Source: Mycocentrospora acerina
Taxonomy: Eukaryota > Ascomycota > Dothideomycetes > Pleosporales
Length of the DNA stretch: 64,000 nt
Assembly (NCBI GenBank): GCA_022701365.1
Contig: JAKUHH010000164.1
Location: 62,001-126,000 of the forward strand
Direction of reading: 5' to 3'
The notes beneath the pieces are model-generated. The model ran no database searches. It was not told the DNA's origin and saw nothing but the letters and a program-made list of their open reading frames with translations. Positions 24,622 to 35,984 of the stretch are shown here, piece after piece (the first letter of the stretch is position 1; each line of letters starts with the position of its first letter). The translations under genes were made by a program, and so were the position numbers.

Positions 24622-24715
24622 ACGTGTCCGTGCGCGTGCCGCCCAGATACGCATGGCGCTTCGAAACACCAAACCATCTCGTCTAGAAATGAAACTATTG
24701 AGCCACACACAATAA
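24622..24715 (+). mobile_element. Decayed pogo-type element end
   Basis: Begins CGTGTCCGTGCGCGTG at 24623, identical over 16 bp to the terminal repeat of the intact element at 35.8 kb, after a TA. The subterminal DNA also matches loosely: an AGAAATGA block, GAGCCAC and CAATA spaced as in 35895-35935 and 63660-63695. Only this end was found; no transposase frame follows. Confidence 0.6.
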
Positions 24716-24829
24716 ATATTAATTTGAGATTTCGTGGCAGAAAATATACTACATGTATGCGAAACTTCTCTTTGGCTTTAATTTTACTGGGAGGGGCGCA
24801 GAATATGATGTTAGGACAGGTCTAGAAAA

Positions 24830-25272
24830 GGTTTATGGTGATTTGTTTTTAACTATAGGGAAGTACTTGGATAGAGACATTTTAGAAAGAGTAGTTGATT
24901 TAAATTAGTTTTTAGAAGCTGTTATTCAATTTTTTGATACCTTGCTTTAGGCGGAATATTGCAACTTTTTCTATTAAAACTTCCACTTTCTGCAAAGATG
25001 ACCCCAACAATCACACAGAATGCTGATGGATTCCTTAAGACATAAAGTGAAAGCTCAAGAGCGACTTCCTGGCTCGGACTAGCGCAGTTCATATAGCCTC
25101 TAGTTTAGCTGTCTGAAGACCAAACCAGGCATACGTCTAATCTCCAACGTCAAGTCCCCTTCTACGTCGCCCGGACGATTACCATACTGATGCCAGTACC
25201 GGAATGTAAAGGGAGATGAAACCCGGTAGTCTGAATGCACAGAAAGAGAGAAAGAAGTTTATCAAACCCGCC
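24830..25272. other. AT-rich intergenic region
   Basis: Nothing recognisable; may include decayed interior of the element whose end is at 24.6 kb. Confidence 0.4.
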
Positions 25273-26560
25273 TTACGCATCCCCAACATCTTCAATTGAT
25301 TCCATGATTTCTATGCCACAAACATTGTAAAATCGATCGACTTCGTTACCTGAAATCGCTCTTCCACCCCACACTTCTTGTACAAAATTTGTCTCCTTCT
25401 GAAAAGATTCCGTCTCCTTCAAGCGGTGGCGTTCTTCCTTCAAACAAACGCCTCGTAGTCGATTGAAGTGATTTTGCGTGTGCGACAAGAGGCTCAGCCT
25501 TACCGATGGAGAGGTGTGGGTTTCGCCTACGAGGGACGGTTCGTGGTCCTGTGATGAATGCAGTTCGAGCGCCAGCTCGTCATTGAACGTGGTTGCAAAC
25601 TCTCGCTTTCAATTACCCGTGCTGCCTAATGCGTCAGAAGTTGCAGCAGCGGTTACTTTTGCACTATCACTAGGATCTAGCGTTGCAGGCTTATTGCGCT
25701 TCTTGGGACTCTTTGACCGTGTCTGGTTGGTTGTGAAGTTTGCGAATATCTTGCATCGGGAAGCTGAAACGAAGCCACGACTATTAGCCTCACTGGTTGA
25801 GACATTGAGGGCTAGCTGACGCTCAACTTGGCTCAGGAGGAAAGATCCGAGGAGAGGGAATATAGTCTAGGCAAGGCGAGCATAGAGTATTTCATTACTC
25901 ACAGATGATATAGTAAGCGGTCGGTTGTGATAAAGGTCAACAAGCTCTTCAGAAGTATCAATGAGATAGATGAAAAGATGCACGCCATCTCTCTCGCCTT
26001 TTGGCACAAACCGTGAACTTCGATTCATCGAACGAAAGGTGTAAGTCCGCACTCAAAAGAATGGCATTGGCGATGTCGTTCATACCTATAATGGTTTGGT
26101 TGCTGTTATAGATGGACATGTTGTTGCGTTCGAACCATTCCTCCTCGGCCTGGGGAACGATGTGTGCCGCCTGTTTATGCGGTAACATTTATCTTGCGAT
26201 TTGAGCGCATCCGAAAGATTCGACCGACATCGGGCGGAGTTGGGAGCAGAACGGTCTGCGGCCATTAACTGCCAGTGGAGGAGCATATCGTTATAAGGAA
26301 ATTCCCATTCACCAAAGTGTGGAACGACTTTGTATGGCTCGCCTGCTTCATCTGTGGAGCGAGGTCCTAGGTGATAGTAGTATTTGCGATCACGTAGTAC
26401 ACTGTTAGCATTGACTGAGCTTTTGCGTGCGTAATCGGAATTTTTATTGGTATGTAGACATCCACTATGGCGATTCGCTTTAATAATTGTGCAAGCATCG
26501 AGGGCGAACCAGGCGTACAGACCTGATGGCCCGGAGGCGCTTTCGTCGGTTACCTAAAGC
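25273..26560 (-). pseudogene. HNH_2-type nuclease pseudogene
   Basis: Read down the minus strand, the pieces follow the order of fungal HNH_2-like proteins: GLYAWFALDACTIIKANRH, a KYYYHLGP segment, YKVVPHFGEWEFPYNDM, DKCYRI, then AAHIVPQAEEEWFERN (the HNH His motif), IANAILLSADLHLSFD (second conserved Asp-Leu-His), FVPKGERDGVHLFIY, YHNRPL, and EILYARLA. Breaks: a frame change between DKCYRI and AAHIVP (about 26180), another in the KFTV/FVPKG join (about 26000), a TAG at 25867-25869 where ARLAW is expected, and a TGA at 25609-25611. The C-terminal 200 residues after that remain open and are Lys/Ser/Glu-rich. The 5' end beyond 26560 is unresolved. No function is expected from this copy. Confidence 0.75.
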
Positions 26561-26599
26561 ATTAAGAGCGTTTTTTGTTGGTATACCCTAGATAGCAAA

Positions 26600-27060
26600 A
26601 CCAGATGTCAAGAAGTGCCATAAAGAGTAGCACTCGCGAACATCCGTAAGCCGCGAAAGCGAACCCAGACGACAACATCCACAATTACAATAACGAAGAC
26701 CACAATGAATCACGAAAAATAGCAACGACAAGGTGCCAGATAGCATACAAGCCAGGTACTCACTTACCACAATGAGCAACAACCGACACCCGTTACCGTT
26801 TTCACCATGCCAAGAACACTGAGCAGGCCAGGGCAAGATTGGTCATCGCCACAAGAATGAAGAGTGACATTTGAAAGGCGATGTTTCTCGTCGCGCGAGG
26901 TTCACCGCTAGCTGCGTCTTGCACCCGCTCGAGAGCCTCCATCTCCGTCGGCCGGTCGACAAACGTAATCACTTGCGGCACAACTTCAAGGCTAGAGAGA
27001 ATCTAATGCTCGCTGAACTCTGCACGTTGCTCAGTCACATACTGTCAACTACGAATAAGA
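26600..27060 (-). other. Unresolved segment between HNH and patatin pseudogenes
   Basis: The minus strand has a short coding-like stretch near 26950-26800 (RPTEMEALERVQDAASGEP followed by a hydrophobic LFILVAMTNLALACSVFLAW segment). It could be a missing exon of either neighbour or an independent remnant. No splice sites placed. Confidence 0.3.
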
Positions 27061-27084
27061 CGTGAATACCAATATTTCTCGCCC

Positions 27085-28162
27085 TCAAATGCTCCCTGCG
27101 CATGCCTGCATCTGCTTGTACACCTCTTGCGTCGCGATATACCTCCGCGTGGCTGCGGCTATCTCCTTGACCTTTTTTGCCTCCTTCAGCCCAATATCCT
27201 CCATCCCGCGCACCACGTTGAACCGGAAGTACCGTCCACTGTTATCTAGTAGCGTCCTCTCGCGCCGAAACCTCTCGGCCGTCTGCTCTGTCTCCGTTGC
27301 TATCGCCACTAGCGTCTCTCCGATGTGAGGGACGTCATTCTTGAATGGCTTCAGCGACGGCACCCCTGTCCCAATCGACACCAGGCACTTAATCCGATCC
27401 TCTAGGGGCTCCAGATTCCACACTAGTTGAGCCTGATCTCATAACTCGCGCACTGGGTTGTTAGCCCATGTGGCTCCGTCGATAAACTCCTCGCTAGAAT
27501 ACCCAATCGTTATCGGATCGAAGAAGGTTGACGTTGCTGAGGTGGCGCGGCAGGCCTCCCAGATCTTTACGCTGTCCAGGATATCAGTGTTGCAGTGCGA
27601 AGTGTGGTAACTAGTGAGGCAAATAGTCTTGCTAGTCTCTTTACTTGTCGCGCATACGAATCTATGGAAGTTAGCTTAGATAATTGCCACACAAATTATG
27701 AACCTACACTTTGCAGCTTCCTTCAGGCGCGTCTTTCAGTAGCATATCCTCTGGCAGGCCTTGCTGCTTGACAAGCTCCTTCACTGCTTGCGCCAGCTCT
27801 TCTGAGTCAAGGCGTCTTTGCACCTTGTCTTTGAACATCATCCATTGTCTTGTCTCGCGGAACACCCGCTCCGAGAGCGTCAAGTACGCGGCGATGCTGT
27901 CTGCGACACTCATCCTCAACCGGCCGAGCATGACAGCAATAACCCTGGTCAATTAGTATATATAGTAGACACCTTTTCGACTTAAGAACGCATCAACTCA
28001 CCCTCCTGTGTTGGTTCCGCCAATCATGTCGAAGTAGTCGCACGGCTTTGGTGGTTCGTCGGGGTCCACGGCCTCCATGAGCTGCTGGAGGATCATCAAG
28101 GCGGACAAGCCGCGCACGCCGCCGCCATCGAGGGCGAGTAGGCGCAGGTCATTGGCCGGCAT
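27085..28162 (-). pseudogene. Patatin-like phospholipase pseudogene, catalytic Ser lost
   Basis: Three exons join cleanly: 28162-28002, 27944-27708 and 27661-27085, with introns of 57 bp (GTGAGT; TACTAAT branch site) and 46 bp (GTAGGT), for 324 codons. The N-terminus has the oxyanion motif LALDGGGVRGLSALMIL. The nucleophile elbow GTSTGG reads GTNTGG: Asn (AAC, 28010-28012) replaces the catalytic Ser. The partner Asp is present in FIDGATWANNP. A TGA (27439-27441) follows VREL, where Trp fits (TGG to TGA), truncating the protein at about two thirds. Patatins hydrolyse lipid acyl esters; in fungi they are often the effector part of NLR-like or mobile-element cargo genes, but no NB-ARC or repeat domain follows here. 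Two independent lesions make it non-functional as a lipase. Confidence 0.85.
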
Positions 28163-30759
28163 TCTGCTGATAGATTCGGTGATCGTGGTAAAGACTAGGA
28201 TGGACTGCTTTTGGTTGTAAATGAGACGATGTCGCAAGTCAGGAAGGCGGTGTTGTGTTGTGTCAAAGTCATGGCGCCCTTAGGAGCCCACGGCCGAGGC
28301 AGCCTGATTGCTGCGCCGTGTGTGGCTAAGCTACAGCTGACAAGCAGGGATGGAAGTGAGCTACATCTGCCTTCTCTATCTGATTTGTTGCGAACCGATT
28401 GTGTGAATATGAGTAACGTGCCATAGTTGAGCACCTTGCACAAGCGCGTAGTGGGGAGCGTCTTCTCGTTGGCGCGTCACTTGCTAGCGCACCTCCTAAC
28501 AGCGTCGCTCAAAACGTGGCCCTCATGCGAGATGTTTCCCTGCACCTGTGAAGTTATTACGGAATATTAAGGCCGAGGGAGCTACGTGCAATTATTGGGA
28601 AAGTGGACCTTGCCTTCTTACGCAAATCATTGAAAAGCCGCTCAAGGCTATTTAAAAGCCTTCTTGCTACAGCTGCATGAAGGTAGGCAATTTTGTAAAT
28701 CCACACTAGTTATTGATTAACCTTGTCCAGCACCGGCAATACGAGAGCGCATCTGCTGCTAGAAGCCTTCTTTCGCCAGGTCTTCCCCCAATCACCATCA
28801 CAAACGTGCTGCATCGCTGTTGCTAGAAAAAAACATTCAGTTCTGGAGAGAACCAACTTATCCTGCATCTTTTTTTGTTGTTGCAGTCGTCAGCCGACTA
28901 ACATCAATTGGAGCAGTTTCAACACTACATCACCCGCTTTGAAAGGTCTCCCTGTCATGTTCCATCTACACCACGATCTTCTGACTGAACACGGTATTGG
29001 ATTAGTCACCATTCTTGCTGACAGGTAAGTGATCAACTCAAGAAGAATAAATTTTTCAATAGTGAAGGCAATAAATGATGATGTGATTAAATTGTAGACT
29101 TATATATGCTACACGGTTTATAGAAAATATGGTCAACTTATACTAAGTGCTCAAACAGACCGGCGAGATCGATAACCAAGTATTGGGCATTCTTGGTTGT
29201 AACATGAGCAGGTTCAGTTCAGCATTGGCTTGCGTGACGCAAGAAATGTAGACTTCAATAGCAAAGATAAGATTAGAAATGCTGCAGAAACGTAATTTTA
29301 GTCTAAGGCTACTTACGATTCTCCTCCGTCACACATATTGAGGTTTTGTAGTTAGTTCTGTGTGTTAGTGGTTTTATGAAATCCTTTCTAAACAGATTAG
29401 AGCTGAGCCTCTACAGCTGATGATGACATCGAAATTTGCATTTTGGATTCTCGGCTTGGACTGTGGAACCAAGCTCTACCCATTTGACACTCAACAATGA
29501 AATGTTGGGATCAATTGATCTATGCGATGATTTTTCTTTGTTACCTAACGCAACTACTAAGGCAGATCACGAGTAAAGTTTTTTTGTAGACTTAAATTTA
29601 AACAATGGACGCCTCTTAGTTTTAGTTGCAAACTAGAGGTGGACTCCAACGAAGAAGAACCCATTAGACTCATCGAAATTATGCCCCAAGCCATCCAAAT
29701 CTGGAGATGCAACGTAGACCTTTCTTCAATCATCTCACACTTGAAGTTCATATGAGGGCAGCAAAAAGCCAACTCCATAGGACCACTACGAATAGATAGC
29801 ACTGTCACTCACCTCTTTACGTTCACTGCCGATAACTACAGAGTCGCATTCGAATCCACCACTAATCTCAAATGTAGCATGCAACATGAGAGAGTGGATA
29901 TAATACATTGAATCATATGGACTTTTGAGGCTTGCTATGAGGCCAAGACACTTAGAAAGGTGTCTTGCAATATCTATGTAGACTTTACGATTATAGTTCG
30001 TAAGAACCAGGAAATTTATTTATAAAAAAGAGAAAGAAACGTAGGATAGCAAGTGCTGATTTAGCGTCAACACAGGCATAGAGCAGTATACAGAGTGTAA
30101 TGTTAACGAATAGCTTAATTTCTAACGGATTCCCTTGAATAGGTTTTAACACCACCCACTTCAAAATCTCAAAGAAAATCCAGATTTTATCTCCACTTTT
30201 CAGATTTATCAAAGCCTGAGACAATTAGTTAGATGTGCACAGACGAACTGGCTACAATAACAATGCGTAGGACTGCGAACTTCCGCTCAGAGCTTTCGAA
30301 ACAACAGTTCAAAGCTTTTTTTTCAGAGTGATTGAAGCAGAGAGGCAATTTTAATTGTTTTGCCAGGCTTCTAATAAAGATTGATTAGTTTGGAATTTTT
30401 TACTTTAGATCGACTAGTTTTTGTGGCTGATGATGCACATTTCAATCGGAAAATTAACCCATTTATGTCTATGAAACATCCCATTATACTCTAGGGTGTT
30501 AGAAGTGAAAGTGAGACAACTGCTCTATAATAATATTTGGCAAAATCGTAACTTCATTTACCAGACGCACCTGCTTTGTTGTATTCGATGTTGTCGCACT
30601 CCCCCAAATAAAGGCAGCGAGTAGCGACACATCTACTCTGTTCCTAGCTTTCACTGCATTGCACAAAGAGGCGCAGTAATAGCTCCGCTTAGGAATGATA
30701 CTCCACGCACATCTACGCTCACCACGACGAGTATAGCATCTACACAATCAGCGCTGCAA
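28163..30759. other. Gene-poor AT-rich stretch
   Basis: Short frames on both strands (28195-28443, 28723-29028, 29557-29808) lack motifs and splice partners. From about 29030 to 30500 the DNA is strongly AT-rich. No gene or repeat supported. Confidence 0.45.
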
Positions 30760-32878
30760 ATGGCGGCTTGTAATCCAAAGAGCCGCGTCCGATATCCTCG
30801 TCTTGTGTCCACATGCCGCTCTACCGATTTTGATTCTCTCATCGCCCGCTTCGCCGAGGACGACAGTCGATTTTTCTCGCAGGACTTCGAGACCTTTTGC
30901 GATAGAGACGTTGACGAGCAGGTCGCGGAGCTCAGCGGCGGCAGCGGCAGCGGCAGCGGCAAAAATAATAACGCATTACGGCAGAAGCTTTGGCTTGCAG
31001 TGAGCTGGCTAAATGTCCACCGCCACTGGAATGATATTTCATACGAGGACTTTCTGAGAAAGTGCTTTGCGCCGCTTGAGGCGTGTGAAGGAGCCAGGGG
31101 GCCTTCCACAACGTATGCCCGCTGTGAGTCAAATCAATGCGTACACAATAACAGAATCAGTTGAATTTTAAGGTTGCATAAATCAAAACTGAATTCAATT
31201 CCCAGACCATCCCATTATCCGCCGCATTGTCAAGGCGTGGGGCCCGGACTTCTGGCTGCAGCTACACCACCGCAATGTATTTCTACCATACCAGCCCAGC
31301 CGCCACCTGTGCGAACACCTGGCCACTATTTCTGAGCGCCTGAGACTCGAAGACTTTGTACATATTTTCACAGGTTGACTGCCTGACCATCTTGCGACTG
31401 TGAAGAGAGCTGTGCACGAGACAGCTCTCCTGAACTCGGGAAAACGCGAGGTTACTGCAAGTGACCTGAGTAGCTTCATGGTGCGCGGTAACTCATCTTT
31501 GCTATCTCCACCTCGAATTTACTCAACACGGAATCAGAAGAAGAGGCGAAACATCTCACCTGTTGCATCGCCTAGGAAGCGACGACAGGCGGCAGTTGAG
31601 CTTTTTCGGGGAGGACAGGACGAAGACCTACAAGATAACTTAGAGGCCGATGATATTCAATCTCTACTTGACAACACGTTTCTCTACGCCGATACTGACA
31701 ACGAGGCTGGAGTTGATGAGATTGCTGATCTTGAACTTGACATGTTTCTCAATATTGACCCAAGTCTGGAAGATTACACGTCATTTACAAATAGGACAGA
31801 GGCTAACATCAACATTTCATTTCAAGAAGTTACAAGATCCTCATTAGATACTGACCTTGATGCACAGTACGATGATGCTACACAGAACCGTCACCTCAAG
31901 ACGGGTGTGGCACGCCAAGAGGAGGAGTCAGGTGCCTCTCACAATGAGGAAGGCACGACTATTTCCGAGCTGTCAGTTCCTGTCTTAGCCTGACAAACAT
32001 TCAAGGAACCGAAAAATAATAACATATTATGCAGCAATGAATCTCTACAGAGGCCCAGTGCCATACGAGACATCACCAATCACATTTCATTAGGTTCGAA
32101 AGAAGTAGCTGATAGTCCCACTACGATCACTCCGTGTCCCAAGCGACGTTCCGTTGCCCCTCAGTTTCAGCAAGAGTGTACATTGCCAGCCAATTCGCTC
32201 TACTCGGCCACATGTGATTACGAAGATCTCAAAATCAAGATGTCAGTCAATCCGGCATCTCCTACTGAGTCAGCGAAACATGTGGAAGAATGCGACGAAC
32301 TACTTAAGGCAGTGTCCCAGGGACCATTTGGTCCAAAGATCGCAGAATATTTTACGGAATGGCAGAAGGTCAAGGAAGCAGCTGCTCGGGCAGTGAGGAA
32401 ACATAATGTTGTTCTCACACGTCTTGGTCGTCTGCGTGACAGTATCATCACCGAATACTGCATCTCTGCCAACGAACTTCCGAAGGAGATTGCCACCCTG
32501 GAAGCAACCATCACTGATGGAGAAGTGTTTGCCGCCGCACTTCTTGCCGGCATGCGTGCCGCCGAACGCTGTGGCCCTCAGTCTCGCGTTGTGAATAAGG
32601 CGCGCTTCAATTCTACTTCAGAAGACTACGCTGCTGCGAAGACGGAGATTGAGGCAGTAGTCCGCAGAAGAGCCGATCTAGAGAGAGCATTCAAGGAGAT
32701 CCAGGAGTGCGAGAAAACAGAAGCTAATCTCAGAGAAGTAAGAAGCAAAACAAAGTGTAAGGACGCATTAATGGGCGTCCCATGGTCGCAATTGTGTCAG
32801 TTGATGATAATTGCTCCGCATGGACCGTTGTTATCGGGTAAAGACGACGATGGGCGTGACACAAATGGTGGGACCTGA
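30760..32878 (+). CDS. Unidentified multi-exon protein with coiled-coil C-terminus
   Basis: Starts at an ATG at 30760. Exon 1 ends at 31123; an 82-bp intron (31124-31205, GTGAGT to CCCAG) joins in frame to YHPIIRRIVKAWGPDFWLQLHHRN. The frame then runs to 32878 with two TGA codons. The second (31991) is removed by a 63-bp intron candidate 31972-32034 (GTCAGT to GCAG). The first (31376-31378) is harder: either a 48-bp intron 31358-31405 (GTACAT, CTGAC branch site, GAAG) or a true nonsense change in a protein-like LPDHLATVKRAVHE context. N-terminal region: a Gly-Ser run encoded by a GGC-repeat, then NALRQKLWLAVSWLNVHRHWNDISYEDF. Middle: acidic linker. C-terminal 200 residues: long Ala/Glu/Arg-rich helices, probably coiled coil. 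No family recognised. Confidence 0.5.
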
Positions 32879-32879
32879 G

Positions 32880-35828
32880 GTTAGCTAAATATTATAGTAA
32901 TTACAGGATATGGCATGGAACTTGAATTGGAAGGTGTAAAGACAAGTTTCAGATGTCACTGATGCCCCTGGAACTGTATGTATTGCATGGTCTTATCCTA
33001 TGCACCGATGTGTTTATAAAATCAATTTGCAAGAATGCAAGATTTACCAGTTTTCTCTGTTTTTTGTTGTTAAATCTGTGTTCTTGCTATGGCATATAAT
33101 CCACATGTCAGCTAATACTAGTGTACCATTCTGTGTGTGGGTATGCAAGTGCGTATTTATGTAGTAAACTGATATTACATGTCTCATAATAGCAATTAAC
33201 TCTGCTTTGATATCACTTCATATCATAGTTTTGTCCCTATTTAGGAAATGACCAAGTAACTAATGGCTTGGCACCTACTTCAAACCCTACCAACGACACA
33301 AAAACTCTGAAGATAGTCCGAGGCAGCGGCGCGAGTGAGTTGAAGGTCATTTTAAACAAACATCTGTATCAATAGATGTCAAGTATATGATTCAGAGCAA
33401 CTGTTGGAGACTAGACAACAGTAAAGGTGAACTTTAAAGCTTGTGCTCAACTTCACTGGCCCATTTTTGCCATCATATCGTCTGCTTTTCAGGATTTTAA
33501 AATGCGAATACATACTAGGTTTAAATGAAATAGAACTATGTTATTTATTCTAAGGAGCAAATCCATTTACTTCCACACATGTCCATCTATTTACTTTAAA
33601 TAGCTAACCACTAACTCATGCGATCTTCATTGATGCCCTCACTAGCTGTTACTATTGTGTTCCATCTTCATTTCCTGTATTTATAACTTGCTCTCAAATT
33701 CCAGCTGACTTTTACTTTTCAAGCATAATACTACAAGTAAGAACATGCGCGGTGACCTCTTCGTGCACCCTTTGTCTCTCAAGCTCCTCCCCTCTCCTCC
33801 ATCTAAACCTGAAGGCCAGAATTAAAGAACAGTATAACTGCTTTAAGCTTTAAGATATTTGGCAATGTTTAATGTTTGCAAGATTATGATTCTTTTCAGA
33901 TGTTGGTGCGCTAAGCACATCAGATCTGAAAAATGTGTGAGATTGCTTCAGCCGCACCAGGTACGTAAGGCATGTAGGGCATGTAGGAAATTTATTTAGA
34001 GCGAGGGTGAAGATTTGGGAAACCGGATGCTCTTTACCGGGTGAGATGCCTATAATGTCGAACATAATCAGCTTGTTGATGGTGTACGTCATTCCTTGCT
34101 CTTTGCGGATCTATTCAAATCTGCTACGTTCGTGAGCTGTAAGCTTACAGATAGCGCTTCATTAGAGCCATATACAACATAATAGAAGGAAAGAACATCG
34201 TGAATTCAAAAAAAGTAGTCCAATTCATAGGTTCTGTAAAATGAGGCACTACAGCAAATGTTTATACATATGGTCTTTTTTGCCTTGCTATTTAGCGAGT
34301 AATGAAAGTGGAAACATGGGCAGACGAAGCATAAAACAACTGAAGTTGACGACACTGTAACTGTGAAAGCATATCTTAGTCCTTACTGTAAAGAGTACCA
34401 AAGATATTTCAACTTCTTGTTCAATATACCAAAGTTTCTAGTTCCCTGGTTTTATCGACGAACTCTAAGGAGATGCGTTACCACGGTAGCAAACCTATGC
34501 AAAAAAATCGCGCAACCCCTAAGACACAACCGCATCTATTGCGAGGCAAAGTCTGCAAAGAATAAATTTGCACTAGATTTTAATAATGATCATGAAAATA
34601 AGATACTTGGCAGTACCTGTAGGTCTGCCATAAATTTTCTGTCGCCCTGCATGTCTGAGCGACTTCTGCGCAGGCGTGCAGTGATAAATTGGTACACCAT
34701 TATCAGAACATACTTACAACGAATTTACACCGAGGTGAACAACTTGAAGCATTTGCATGATTGACTGAAATCCCTAAGCACGTTGTTTTGATCGTGCCAT
34801 AGACCATTGAATCGATATGTATGAAATCTTGCCACGTAGTGCACACCGCTCTTCGTTTTTGTGTGCAAGGCCAACAAAGCCGCCTCTAAGATCTCTTACT
34901 ATATTTCAACTAGAGTGAAGATAATTGAGACCTAAAACAAAAATATCACTATTTTATATTAAAAAAATAGCAACCTGCTCTTGATGTAAATAAAGTCATA
35001 TCTTTTCTTTACGGCAAAAAGTTTGGCCAGCATAATAAAATCTTCATCGTATAAAGAATGATTAGTAATAATGACTATTCTATAATCGATTGTCAAACTA
35101 CTGAAGTTTAATCTAGCTACTTCTGAAATTTTCAATTCACGATGTACCTCTTAGATGGAGAAATTAAAAATCCTTGAAGTCGTTAGCAGAATCATAAAAG
35201 ACGTGTTCATGGTGATTCTCGCCATGCAACACCTATATCCATATCCAGTAGTACCCCGCGCATAGAGCTTCAAAAAAGCCACCATACAACGAACGAGATA
35301 AATTATGACATCGCGGCCGGTATAGCGAGGAAAAGGTAACTTTAAGCGGGCGCGAATGCCGCGCTTGTCGAGCAGGGCGCAAAACAAGCAGCACCAGCGT
35401 TAGAAGGGGGAGAAACTAGACATGGGCCGGCTTCACATAACATCATTCTATAATTTAGAAGGGGTGGAACATGAGGTATTGGTGCTGCAGACAGCACTTG
35501 TGTCTGCTTCGCTGCCTGCTGCCACCAACGCCGATTTTACTGCTATTCCTTCGTTGCTTTCAAACAACCGCTCAGTGGCTTCCCGGATTGTGAGCTTATT
35601 TTCCTGAGGAAATAGTACAGCACTGTCTATCAGTTCATTTTAATGCTCCGAGAGCCGTTCGACAAGCCCAGTCAAGTCCATGGTAGACCTTCACTTATTG
35701 GCGAGGAAAGTATTAAAGATTAACATGGACGAACAGATGCACCCTGATCAAGTTCGCTAATAATGGCTTGACGGGGAAGATTTTCGCCTGTCAAGACAAA
35801 TCATGCCAAGCAAGATATAAAGCACATT
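32880..35828. other. AT-rich gene-poor stretch 5' of the pogo element
   Basis: No supported gene. A 133-codon frame at 34363-34764 is Lys/Asn/Tyr-rich with no motif, in DNA of low complexity. A plus-strand frame at 35422-35607 and a minus-strand frame at 35151-35387 are also unassigned. Confidence 0.4.
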
Positions 35829-35830
35829 TA

Positions 35831-35878
35831 CCGTGTCCGTGCGCGTGACGAGCCGATTCGCGTGACGAGCCACCCCAA
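35831..35878 (+). repeat. Left terminal inverted repeat of the pogo element
   Basis: 48 bp, identical to the reverse complement of 37912-37959; identity ends at the next base. The transposase stop lies about 105 bp inside it. Confidence 0.95.
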
Positions 35879-35984
35879 TACCCCAACCGATTACGCAAAA
35901 ATGAGGCTCTACAGCCACGTACAATAGCTATTATCACGATAGTTTGTGGTGGAGTAGTAAAGTCACGCTTGCGATTAATTTGGG

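Noticed and set aside
31376..32000. TGA recoding (for example as Trp or selenocysteine) in the 30.8-kb gene
   Set aside because: The second TGA is explained by a good 63-bp intron, and other genes in the window (P450, JmjC, C2H2, methyltransferase) need no recoding.
34363..34764. 133-codon plus-strand frame
   Set aside because: Low-complexity Lys/Asn/Tyr/Arg-rich translation in AT-rich DNA, with no motif, leader or splice partner.
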